Positions 48,926 to 57,648 of a stretch of 64,000 bases of DNA are shown here, piece after piece. The stretch is taken from positions 1-64,000 of the forward strand of contig NZ_AUWY01000074.1 in the NCBI RefSeq assembly GCF_000447205.1, read 5' to 3'. This stretch comes from Sphingobium ummariense RL-3. GTDB taxonomy: Bacteria > Pseudomonadota > Alphaproteobacteria > Sphingomonadales > Sphingomonadaceae. A model generated the notes under the pieces. The model made no database searches. It was not told the DNA's origin and worked only from the letters and a program-made list of their open reading frames with translations. The position numbers and the translations under genes are program-made. The first letter of the stretch is position 1. Each line of letters starts with the position of its first letter.

Positions 48926-49855
48926 ATGTCCAGTTACATGCCCACGTTGAAGCAGCTGCAATATCTGGTTGCGCTGAAGGAGCATGGGCATTTCGGCAAG
49001 GCAGCCGACAGCTGCTACGTCACCCAGTCGACCCTGTCCGCCGGCATCCGCGAGTTGGAGTCGCTGATCGGCGTGACGCTGGTGGAGCGCACGCGTCGAG
49101 TGGTGCGCTTCACGGCGCTGGGCGACCGGATCGTCGAGAAGGCGCACCGCGTGCTGCGCGAGGCGGAAGAACTGGCGGCGATCGCCGAGGCGTCGGGCAA
49201 GCCGCTGACCGGCGAGCTGCGGATGAGCGTCATCCCGACCATCGCCCCCTTCCTGCTGCCGCGCCTGCTGCCCCGGCTGCGCGCCGAGCGGCCGGAGCTG
49301 AAGCTCTACCTGCGCGAGGAGACGACGCAGGCGGCGATCGAATCGCTGCGCCACGGCCATGTCGATTGCGTGCTGATGGCCCTGCCCTTCCCCACCGGCG
49401 AACTGGACAGCGAGATCCTGTTCCAGGACCGGCTCTATGTCGCCTTCCCGCGCGACGACCCGCGCGACCCGCCCGAATGGATCGGGCCTGACATGATCGA
49501 CGAGAGCAAGCTGCTGCTGCTGGAGGACGGCCACTGCCTGAAGGACCATGCGCTCGCCGCCTGCAACCGGCCGGAGCTGCGCGCCAGCGCGACGATGATG
49601 GGCACTTCGCTGCATACGCTGGTGCAGATGGTGGACAATGGCCTGGGGCTGACGATGCTGCCGGAAATGGCCATTGCAGGCGGCATATTGGACCATACCG
49701 GCATCGTCGCGCGGCCGCTGCGGTCCGACCATGCCTATCGCGACATCGCGCTGGTGTGGCGCAAGAACTCGCCGCGGGAGAAGGAATTCCGCCTGCTGGC
49801 CGAGCTGCTGCGCAGCGCGGCGAAAGTGCCGGGAATCACCGCGCACGCGGCATGA
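48926..49855 (+). CDS. oxyR: Hydrogen-peroxide-inducible regulator OxyR
   Basis: 309 residues. LysR helix-turn-helix near 20-45 (GKAADSCYVTQSTLSAGIREL). The effector domain carries the two redox cysteines in GHCLKDHALAAC near residues 203-212, spaced as in E. coli C199/C208, which form the peroxide-sensing disulfide. The activated form should induce catalase and peroxiredoxin genes, none of which are here. The upstream region (48882-48925) has TATATT as a possible -10. Confidence 0.93.
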   Translation: MSSYMPTLKQLQYLVALKEHGHFGKAADSCYVTQSTLSAGIRELESLIGVTLVERTRRVVRFTALGDRIVEKAHRVLREAEELAAIAEASGKPLTGELRMSVIPTIAPFLLPRLLPRLRAERPELKLYLREETTQAAIESLRHGHVDCVLMALPFPTGELDSEILFQDRLYVAFPRDDPRDPPEWIGPDMIDESKLLLLEDGHCLKDHALAACNRPELRASATMMGTSLHTLVQMVDNGLGLTMLPEMAIAGGILDHTGIVARPLRSDHAYRDIALVWRKNSPREKEFRLLAELLRSAAKVPGITAHAA

Positions 49856-49858
49856 GAA

Positions 49859-50305
49859 TCAGAAGGACTGCCAGCCGGCCGCTTTCGCTTCGTCCTCCGC
49901 GCGGGCCACGACCCAGCGCCCCTCGCCATCCGCGAAATATTCCTTCTTCCAGAAGGGCGCGTGCGACTTCAGCCAGTCGATGAGGAAGGCGCAGCTTTCC
50001 AGCGCCGCGGTGCGATGGCGCGAAGCGGTGCCGACGAAGACGATGCGAGCACCGGGCTCCAGTCGGCCGACGCGATGGATGACGGTGACGCCGAGCAGCG
50101 GCCAGCGCTCCAGCGCCTGATCTACGATCCGGTCCACTTGGGGCTCGGTCATGGCGGGATAATGCTCCAGCTCCAGCGCGACGAGGCCGCCTTCGCCCCG
50201 GACGATACCGATGAAGCTGGCCACGCCGCCGCCGCCGAGCGCTTCCAGCGCCGCCAGCTCTGCCGCGGCATCGAAATCCTCCGGCTGGACCGCGATCCGC
50301 TTCAT
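49859..50305 (-). CDS. moaE: Molybdopterin synthase catalytic subunit
   Basis: 148 residues. With MoaD it inserts sulfur into precursor Z to form molybdopterin. Seen: SFIGIVRGEGG near 30, LELEHYPAMTEPQ near 46, VIHRVGRLEPG near 75, FVGTASRHRTAALESC near 90 and PFWKKEYF near 118 (catalytic lysine region). Start overlaps moaD stop by four bases. Ends four bases from oxyR, convergent. Confidence 0.95.
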   Translation of the reverse strand: MKRIAVQPEDFDAAAELAALEALGGGGVASFIGIVRGEGGLVALELEHYPAMTEPQVDRIVDQALERWPLLGVTVIHRVGRLEPGARIVFVGTASRHRTAALESCAFLIDWLKSHAPFWKKEYFADGEGRWVVARAEDEAKAAGWQSF

Positions 50306-50559
50306 CCACCCGTCACCGGCGGGAAGAGCGCCAGCTCCCTCGCCTCGCCGACCGGGCTATCGAGCGGCACGAAGCGCTGGTCAAGCGCGGCGCGCAGCCG
50401 GGCGGGGTCATCGAGCGCCTCCGCATAGCCGCCGCCGCGTGCCGCCAGCAGGGTGACGATATCGGCCACGGTAGCGCGGGAGTCGGGCTGGTCGATCCGC
50501 TCGCTGTCGATGCCAATCCTTTCGCGCACCCAGGCGAAATAAAGGATGTCGAGCGCCAC
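50302..50559 (-). CDS. moaD: Molybdopterin synthase sulfur carrier subunit
   Basis: 85 residues, ubiquitin-like fold. Begins LDILYFAWVRERIG and ends in the diagnostic PPVTGG; the terminal diglycine is adenylated and thiocarboxylated as sulfur donor for MoaE. Overlaps moaE by four bases and begins three bases after pgsA: the conserved alphaproteobacterial trio pgsA-moaD-moaE. Confidence 0.94.
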   Translation of the reverse strand: MALDILYFAWVRERIGIDSERIDQPDSRATVADIVTLLAARGGGYAEALDDPARLRAALDQRFVPLDSPVGEARELALFPPVTGG

Positions 50560-50562
50560 GGC

Positions 50563-51126
50563 TCAGTCCATGTGCGCGATGCCGACGCGCAGATAGTCCC
50601 AGCCAGTAACCAGCGTCAGGATGGCCGCCGCCCAGAGGGTGACGATGCCGACGAGCTGGACGAACGGGAATTGCGGGACGGCGCCGGCCAGGATCAGGGC
50701 GCCGAGCGCGATGAGCTGGAAGGTCGTTTTCCACTTGGCGAGGCGCGAGACCGGCACGGAGACTTGGAGCCCGGCGAGAAACTCGCGCAGGCCGGACACG
50801 GCGATTTCCCGCAGCAGGATGACCATCGCGGCGATGATATGCGGGCCGCTGATATCGCGTGTGGCCGCCAGCATCAGGATCACGGCACCCACCATGATCT
50901 TGTCGGCGATCGGATCGAGAAAGATGCCGAGCTTCGACACCGCGCCCTGCGCGCGAGCGAGATAGCCGTCGAAATAGTCGGTGATCCCCATCAGGCAGTA
51001 GAGCCCGAAGGCGAGCGCATAGCCCGTGGTCCAGTGCGCGCCCATGTCCGCCGGCCAGAGCAACGCAACAAGCAGCGGCACCGTCAGGATGCGGGAAAGC
51101 GTCAGCAGGTTAGGCAGCGTCAGCAT
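50563..51126 (-). CDS. pgsA: CDP-diacylglycerol-glycerol-3-phosphate 3-phosphatidyltransferase
   Basis: 187 residues from ATG 51126 (MLTLPNLLTLSRIL), the typical start; the upstream twenty residues to 51186 are not conserved. CDP-alcohol phosphotransferase motif DYFDGYLARAQGAVSKLGIFLDPIADK with the canonical D-G-x2-AR-x8-G-x3-D-x3-D, residues near 50-76. Four or more membrane helices. Makes phosphatidylglycerol phosphate for anionic phospholipids. Confidence 0.95.
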   Translation of the reverse strand: MLTLPNLLTLSRILTVPLLVALLWPADMGAHWTTGYALAFGLYCLMGITDYFDGYLARAQGAVSKLGIFLDPIADKIMVGAVILMLAATRDISGPHIIAAMVILLREIAVSGLREFLAGLQVSVPVSRLAKWKTTFQLIALGALILAGAVPQFPFVQLVGIVTLWAAAILTLVTGWDYLRVGIAHMD

Positions 51127-51195
51127 GGCCGCCGACTGCCACAGTCCGCGCGCGCGCACAAGCGGGGTGGTAAGTAGGGCGGACATGAGTCACCG

Positions 51196-51225
51196 CCGTC
51201 ATCCCAGCGAAAGCTGGGATGACGG
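51196..51225. repeat. REP-like hairpin with 13-bp stem
   Basis: CCGTCATCCCAGC-GAAA-GCTGGGATGACGG, a perfect 13-bp stem with a GAAA tetraloop, between pgsA and the LplT-like gene. Looks like the short interspersed repeat frequent in alphaproteobacterial genomes; it could also stabilise or end transcripts. Confidence 0.6.
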
Positions 51226-51329
51226 AGAATTGGCGGAACCAACGGCCCAGCACGGGAGTGTTGGACAGCGGGTCAAGCACAGGCTAGACCGCGCACCGAC
51301 CGTTCACTGCGAAGAAGATTTCCTCGCCC

Positions 51330-52640
51330 ATGCAAGCCTCTCTCAGGCTCCTCGACAAGCGACGTTTCCTGCCGCTGTTCATCACCCAGCTCCTCGGCGC
51401 CTTCAACGACAACCTGTTCAAGAACGCGATGGTGCTGTTCGTCGTGTATCATGTCTACAATGACGAGAAGTCGGAGACCTGGTTCAGCGCGCTGGCGACG
51501 GGGCTGTTCATCCTGCCCTTCTTCCTGCTGTCCGCCCTGTCGGGACAGCTGGCCGACCAGCGCGACAAGGCGAAGATCATCCGCTGGGTCAAGGCGGCGG
51601 AGATCGTCATCATGGCCGTGGGCGCGGTGGGCCTGGCGCTGATTTGGAGCGGGATCGCGGTGCATGTGCTCGCCATCCCGCTGCTGCTGGCGGCGCTGTT
51701 CGCCATGGGCATCCATTCGACCTTCTTCGGGCCGATCAAATATGCGATCCTGCCCCAGCACCTGCATGATGACGAGGTGCTGGGCGGGACAGGGCTGGTG
51801 GAAGCCGGCACCTATATCGCCATCCTGGCCGGCACGATCCTGGCGGGGATCATCCCGATCGAGGCCGCTGCGGTCGCCATCGTCGTGACGGCACTGGTCG
51901 GCTTCGTCGCGGGCCGGGCTGTGCCCCCCGCCCCGTCCCTGCTGGAACGGCAGCCGATCGACTTCCACATCATCCGCTCCTCCGTCGCGCTGGTGAAGGG
52001 AACGATGCATATCCGGCGGCTCTACCTCGCCATCATGGCGATCAGCTTCTTCTGGGCCGTGGGATCGGTGCTCTTCATCCAGTTCCCCCCGCTGGTGAAG
52101 AACGTCCTGACCGCCGACAAGCCGGTCGCCAGCCTGTTCCTCGCCATCTTCTCGATCGGCATCGCGATCGGGTCGGTCGCGATCAACCGGCTGCTGCAGG
52201 GGCATGTGTCGGCGAAATATGCCCCGGCCTCCGTCATCGGCATGGGGCTGTGCGTCGTCGCTTTTCACGTCGTTTGCGACCTCTGGACCCCGGCGCCCGG
52301 CGGTCAGATGCTGTCGCTGGGCGATTTCCTGGCCCATCCGCTGGCGGTGCCGCTGTCGCTATGCCTGCTGGGCGTGGCGACCTTTGGCGGCATGTTCGTG
52401 GTGCCGCTCTATGCCTTTCTCACCACAACGGTCGAGAAATGCGAGGCGGCGCGTACCGTGGCGGCGAACAACATCGTCAATTCGGGCGCCATGGTGATCG
52501 GGTCGCTGATCGCGATCGGGCTGAGCCTCGCCGGCCTGTCGGTGGTGAACCAGCTGCTGCTGGTGGCAGGTCTTTGCCTGCCCTGCGCCTGGCTTGCCTG
52601 GTCGCTGCACAAGGCGTGTGACGGCCCGGCGTGCGCGTGA
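51330..52640 (+). CDS. LplT-like MFS lysophospholipid transporter
   Basis: 436 residues, twelve predicted membrane helices. N-terminal LPLFITQLLGAFNDNLFKNA with the FNDN motif seen in LplT and in the transporter half of Aas-type fusions, and GIHSTFFGPIKYAILPQHL near 128. Flips lysophospholipids inward across the inner membrane for reacylation. The acyltransferase and acyl-ACP synthetase partners are not fused or adjacent here. Close to pgsA (phospholipid synthesis), on the opposite strand. Confidence 0.85.
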   Translation: MQASLRLLDKRRFLPLFITQLLGAFNDNLFKNAMVLFVVYHVYNDEKSETWFSALATGLFILPFFLLSALSGQLADQRDKAKIIRWVKAAEIVIMAVGAVGLALIWSGIAVHVLAIPLLLAALFAMGIHSTFFGPIKYAILPQHLHDDEVLGGTGLVEAGTYIAILAGTILAGIIPIEAAAVAIVVTALVGFVAGRAVPPAPSLLERQPIDFHIIRSSVALVKGTMHIRRLYLAIMAISFFWAVGSVLFIQFPPLVKNVLTADKPVASLFLAIFSIGIAIGSVAINRLLQGHVSAKYAPASVIGMGLCVVAFHVVCDLWTPAPGGQMLSLGDFLAHPLAVPLSLCLLGVATFGGMFVVPLYAFLTTTVEKCEAARTVAANNIVNSGAMVIGSLIAIGLSLAGLSVVNQLLLVAGLCLPCAWLAWSLHKACDGPACA

Positions 52641-52645
52641 GCCCC

Positions 52646-52843
52646 CTAAACGATGAAGCTGTAGAAGGCCGTGAAGAAGGCGCAAAAGCTGAGCATGAAC
52701 AGCTTCCAGTCCTGGTCATCGTCGCGCGGCGTGCGCTTGAGGGAAGCGCTATCGTCCACCACGCGCAGCACATGGCGCGGCAGCCGCTGGCGGAAGGGAT
52801 GACGGGCCGATTCGGTCGTAAGGACGAGGGGTCGGTTTCGCAT
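52646..52843 (-). CDS. 65-residue tail-anchored miniprotein
   Basis: A basic N-terminal part (RHPFRQRLPRHVLRVVDD) precedes DDDQDWKLFMLSFCAFFTAFYSFIV, whose last twenty residues form one aromatic-rich membrane helix at the very C-terminus. Convergent with the LplT-like gene and divergent from the PBP1A gene. No known family named; the composition suggests a real small envelope protein. Confidence 0.5.
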   Translation of the reverse strand: MRNRPLVLTTESARHPFRQRLPRHVLRVVDDSASLKRTPRDDDQDWKLFMLSFCAFFTAFYSFIV

Positions 52844-52903
52844 GGCGACTGGTTAACGCATTCTTTACCATTTGGACCACGGCCAATCATGGTTAACGTG
52901 ACG

Positions 52904-52922
52904 CTGTCCCGGACCGGGACAG
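52904..52922. promoter_or_regulatory. Perfect inverted repeat upstream of the PBP1A gene
   Basis: CTGTCCCGG-A-CCGGGACAG, 9-bp arms around one base, about 30 bases before the PBP1A start codon. Candidate operator, or a hairpin in the leader. Confidence 0.4.
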
Positions 52923-52927
52923 GCTTG

Positions 52928-52951
52928 ACTGTATCATATGAATAATACAGT
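52928..52951. promoter_or_regulatory. Second inverted repeat abutting the PBP1A start codon
   Basis: ACTGTAT-N10-ATACAGT, perfect 7-bp arms, ending at the base before the ATG at 52952. A TTGACT (52925-52930) overlaps it as a possible -35 element, so a protein bound here could block transcription or translation. Confidence 0.4.
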
Positions 52952-55021
52952 ATGACCGGACCGATGCCCGACCTGTCACCCAGTGCCGCAGCGAGCGCCG
53001 ATCCGGCCGCCGGCCCGGCGCGCGAGTTCGGCGCGGGACCGCCCAGCGCTTTCGGCCCGACGCCGCCGTGGAAGCGGGCGCTGCAGATCACGGGATGGGT
53101 GGTCGCGGCTTTCCTGGCGCTGCTGATGATCGCCATCGCCTGGCTGGCGGTGACTGCTCCGCTGTCGCAATCGCTGAAGCCGATCGCGCCGCCCAGCATC
53201 AGCCTGATGTCGGCCGACCGGCACCTGATCGCCCGGCGCGGGGCGATCATCGACAAGCCTGTGACGATCGCGGAGCTGCCGGCCCATGTGCCGCAGGCCT
53301 TCATGGCGATCGAGGACCGGCGCTTCTACAGCCATTGGGGCGTCGACCCGCGTGGCATTGCCCGGGCGGTGTGGCACAATATCTGGTCCGACGGCGCGTC
53401 GCAGGGCGGCAGCACCATCACCCAGCAGCTGGCCAAGGGTGTGTTCCTCAGCGCCGACCGCACCTTCGGCCGCAAGGCGCGCGAGGCGCTGATCGCCTTC
53501 TGGCTGGAAGCGTGGCTGACCAAGGACCAGATCCTGGAGCGCTACCTGTCGAACGTCTATTTCGGCGACAATGTCTATGGGCTGCGCGCCGCCTCGCTCC
53601 ATTATTTCAATCGCCAGCCGGAACTGTTGACGATCCCGCAGGCGGCGATGCTCGCCGGCTTGCTGAAAGCGCCCTCGCGCCTAGCCCCGACCACCAACCT
53701 GAAGGGCGCGCGCGCCCGCGCCGCGCTGGTGACGCAGGCGATGGTCGATGCCGGCTATATCAGCAAGGCGGAGCGCGATGCCCTGCCCCCTGCCCGACTG
53801 AACGTCCATGACGCCCCCGATCCCACCACTGGCACCTATTTCGCCGACTGGGTACTGCCGGAAGCGCGCGACCGGGCCGGCGCGGTCTATGGCGCGCAGG
53901 AGGTAACGACGACACTGGACTGGCGCATCCAGCGGCTGGCCGAGGCCGCGATCCGCCGCGCGCCGCTGGGCAAGGCGCAGGCGGCGCTGGTGGCGATGAA
54001 GCCAGACGGCAGCGTCGTGGCGATGGTTGGCGGCAAGAAATATGCCGACAGCGCCTTCAACCGGGCGGTGCAAGCCAAGCGCCAGCCGGGATCGACCTTC
54101 AAGCTGTTCGTCTATCTGGCCGCCTTCCGCGCGGGGATGACGCCGGAGGATATGGTCGACGACACGCCGATCACGACCGGCACCTATCGGCCGGCCAATC
54201 ATGGCGGCAAATATCGCGGGCGGATCACGCTGCGGCAGGCCTTTGCCGCGTCGAGCAACGTCGCCGCCGTTCGCCTGACCCAGAAGGTCGGCGTCGACGC
54301 GGTCATCAAGGTCGCACGCGACCTGGGGGTCAAGGCACCGCTGACGGAAGATCTGAGCCTGGCGTTGGGAACATCGGAGATCCCGCTGGTGGAACTGGCG
54401 CAGGCCTATGCGGCGGTCGCGGCGGGCGCCTATCCGGTGGTCGCGCATGGATTACCGCCCGAGGAACAGGGCTGGTTCGACCGGCTGATGAAGCGCCAGC
54501 GCCATTTTAGCGACGATGAGCTGGACATGATCCGCGACCTGCTGTCCTCCGCCGCCAACCGCGGCACGGGAAGCGCGGCGGCGCTTCGTACCAGCACCTT
54601 CGGCAAGACCGGGACGACGCAGGACAGCCGCGACGCGATCTTCGTCGGCTATGCGGGCGGCCTGGTGACGGCGGTGTGGATCGGCAATGACGACAACAGT
54701 CCCCTGCCCGGCGGCGCGGCAGGCGGCGGCGTGCCCGCGCGCATCTGGCGCGGCTTCATGGCCGGTGCGATCAACGAGCCGGTCGAGGATGTGCCGGAGG
54801 AAACCCAGGACAGCGATCTGGTCAATGCCATTGCCAATGTGACGGTGGAGACGGGCATCGGCAATGTCGGCGTGGGCGTGGACGAGGGCGGCATGACGGT
54901 GAATATCGGCCCGGCGCAGATCCGCCTGCCGGTGGACCAGCCGCCGGGCGCGCCAACGCCGACAGGAACGACGCCACCGCGGGTCGTGCCGACGCAGCCC
55001 GGGGATGACGGCGGACCATAG
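52952..55021 (+). CDS. Class A penicillin-binding protein (PBP1A family)
   Basis: 689 residues. A proline/alanine-rich cytoplasmic N-terminus and one anchor helix (about 45-70) precede a GT51 glycosyltransferase domain (AIEDRRFYSHWGVDPRGIA near 120; GGSTITQQLAKG near 152). The transpeptidase domain has catalytic SSNV near 432 and KTGTTQDS near 552. A Pro/Thr-rich tail follows. Polymerises and cross-links peptidoglycan in the periplasm. Shorter than enterobacterial PBP1A (about 850) because the OB-like insert is missing. Confidence 0.93.
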   Translation: MTGPMPDLSPSAAASADPAAGPAREFGAGPPSAFGPTPPWKRALQITGWVVAAFLALLMIAIAWLAVTAPLSQSLKPIAPPSISLMSADRHLIARRGAIIDKPVTIAELPAHVPQAFMAIEDRRFYSHWGVDPRGIARAVWHNIWSDGASQGGSTITQQLAKGVFLSADRTFGRKAREALIAFWLEAWLTKDQILERYLSNVYFGDNVYGLRAASLHYFNRQPELLTIPQAAMLAGLLKAPSRLAPTTNLKGARARAALVTQAMVDAGYISKAERDALPPARLNVHDAPDPTTGTYFADWVLPEARDRAGAVYGAQEVTTTLDWRIQRLAEAAIRRAPLGKAQAALVAMKPDGSVVAMVGGKKYADSAFNRAVQAKRQPGSTFKLFVYLAAFRAGMTPEDMVDDTPITTGTYRPANHGGKYRGRITLRQAFAASSNVAAVRLTQKVGVDAVIKVARDLGVKAPLTEDLSLALGTSEIPLVELAQAYAAVAAGAYPVVAHGLPPEEQGWFDRLMKRQRHFSDDELDMIRDLLSSAANRGTGSAAALRTSTFGKTGTTQDSRDAIFVGYAGGLVTAVWIGNDDNSPLPGGAAGGGVPARIWRGFMAGAINEPVEDVPEETQDSDLVNAIANVTVETGIGNVGVGVDEGGMTVNIGPAQIRLPVDQPPGAPTPTGTTPPRVVPTQPGDDGGP

Positions 55022-55067
55022 CGGCGGAACAGGCTCGGGTTATAGGAGCCCGTTTGAGAATGGGCTC

Positions 55068-56565
<1,498 letters not shown>

Positions 56566-56578
56566 GTGGCCAATATAA

Positions 56579-56590
56579 ATCGCACACGAT
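56579..56590. promoter_or_regulatory. Second OhrR half-site near ohrR
   Basis: ATCGCACACGAT repeats the left arm of the operator at 56634 exactly, fourteen bases before the ohrR start codon; the right arm is only partial (AATCG). Suggests autoregulation. Confidence 0.5.
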
Positions 56591-56603
56591 TTAATCGCAA
56601 GGG

Positions 56604-56632
56604 TTGACGTCGGCGCGACTCTGCCGCATATA
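56604..56632 (+). promoter_or_regulatory. ohr promoter
   Basis: TTGACG (56604-56609), 17-base spacer, CATATA (56627-56632), directly followed by the OhrR palindrome, so bound repressor would cover the transcription start. Confidence 0.55.
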
Positions 56633-56633
56633 G

Positions 56634-56660
56634 ATCGCACACGATCAAATCGTGAGCGAT
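56634..56660. promoter_or_regulatory. OhrR operator
   Basis: ATCGCACACGAT-CAA-ATCGTGAGCGAT: 12-base arms matching at 11 positions, between the -10 element and the ohr ribosome site. Its left arm recurs before ohrR. Confidence 0.7.
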
Positions 56661-56680
56661 TTAATAAGAAAGGACATGCC

Positions 56681-57106
56681 ATGACCACCATAGCCTATTC
56701 CACCACCTCGACCGCGACCGGGGGCCGCGACGGCAAGGCCCGCACGACCGACGGCAGCTTCGAAGTCACGCTCGGGACCCCCAAGGAACTGGGCGGCAAC
56801 GGCCAGGGCAACAATCCGGAGCAGCTCTTCGCGTCGGGCTATGCCGCCTGCTTCCTGGGCGCGATGAAGTACGCCGCCTCGCAGGACAAGGCCCTGCCGC
56901 GCGTTCCTTCCGATGCCGAGGTGTCGGCGACGGTCGGCATCGGCCCGCGAGCCGACAAGGGCTTCGGGCTGGCGGTCGAGTTGGTCGTGAGCTTGCCGGG
57001 TGTCGACCGGGCAGCGGCCGAGGCGCTGGTTGCGGAAGCCGACACCATCTGCCCCTACAGCCATGCTGTGCGCGGCAATATCGAGGTGAAGCTGAGCGTC
57101 GCCTGA
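56681..57106 (+). CDS. ohr: Organic hydroperoxide resistance peroxidase (Ohr)
   Basis: 141 residues of the OsmC/Ohr superfamily. The two catalytic cysteines are in SGYAACFLGAMKY near 61 and EADTICPYSHAVRG near 125, the spacing of Ohr rather than OsmC. Reduces organic and fatty-acid peroxides to alcohols using lipoylated proteins. Controlled by the divergent ohrR. Followed by a good terminator. Confidence 0.95.
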   Translation: MTTIAYSTTSTATGGRDGKARTTDGSFEVTLGTPKELGGNGQGNNPEQLFASGYAACFLGAMKYAASQDKALPRVPSDAEVSATVGIGPRADKGFGLAVELVVSLPGVDRAAAEALVAEADTICPYSHAVRGNIEVKLSVA

Positions 57107-57130
57107 CGCCTGCAGCGGACCCCGTCCTTA

Positions 57131-57157
57131 CCCCTCCCCTCGCCGGGGAGGGGTTTT
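57131..57157 (+). terminator. Rho-independent terminator of ohr
   Basis: CCCCTCCCC pairs perfectly with GGGGAGGGG around loop TCGCC, followed by TTTT, 24 bases after the ohr stop. Confidence 0.82.
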
Positions 57158-57225
57158 GATTCCAGCGGCATCGCAGACTCACCTGCACCCTTCCTCCGGG
57201 GTCCGTCCTGTCCTACATGGGAGGG

Positions 57226-57648
57226 ATGAACGCCCCCCTCTACAATATGGACATCCTTCGCCTCGCGGCGAACATCCCCCATCATAAGCGGCTGGCCGAC
57301 CCGCAGGCGAGCGTCGAGAAGCGGTCGCCGGTCTGCGGGTCGCGCGTGACCGCCGATGTCAGGATGGAAGGCGGCAAGGTCGCCGAGATGGGGCTGGACG
57401 TGAAGGCCTGCGCGCTGGGCCAGGCGTCCGCCGCACTGATGGCGGCGCAGGCGATCGGCATGAGCGCGGACGAACTGGCCGATGCGCGTGACAGGCTGAC
57501 CGCCTGGCTGGCCGGGGAAAGCGAGACACTGGATTTCTGGCCCGGCCTCGCCGTACTGGCACCCGCGCGCGACTATCCCGCCCGGCACCCCTCGATCCGC
57601 CTCGGCTTCGAGGCGATCGCCGAGGCCGCGCGGATGGCCGACGCCTGA
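57226..57648 (+). CDS. IscU/NifU-like scaffold homologue with a missing cysteine
   Basis: 140 residues from ATG 57226 (MNAPLYNMDILRLA); ATG 57217 is an alternative. Fold and spacing follow IscU: SPVCGSRV (first Cys near 37), KACALGQAS (second near 67), then PARHPSIRLGFEAI near 122 where IscU has His-Cys. Here the third cysteine is proline, and the Asp after the first Cys-Gly is serine. It may still bind metal or hold clusters weakly, or act as a carrier. Stop overlaps the antiporter start (TGATG). Confidence 0.8.
   Translation: MNAPLYNMDILRLAANIPHHKRLADPQASVEKRSPVCGSRVTADVRMEGGKVAEMGLDVKACALGQASAALMAAQAIGMSADELADARDRLTAWLAGESETLDFWPGLAVLAPARDYPARHPSIRLGFEAIAEAARMADA

Noticed and set aside
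52928-52951. LexA box before PBP1A
   Set aside because: The CTG...CAG halves are spaced by 16 bases, not the 10 of the enterobacterial box, and alphaproteobacterial LexA uses a different motif.
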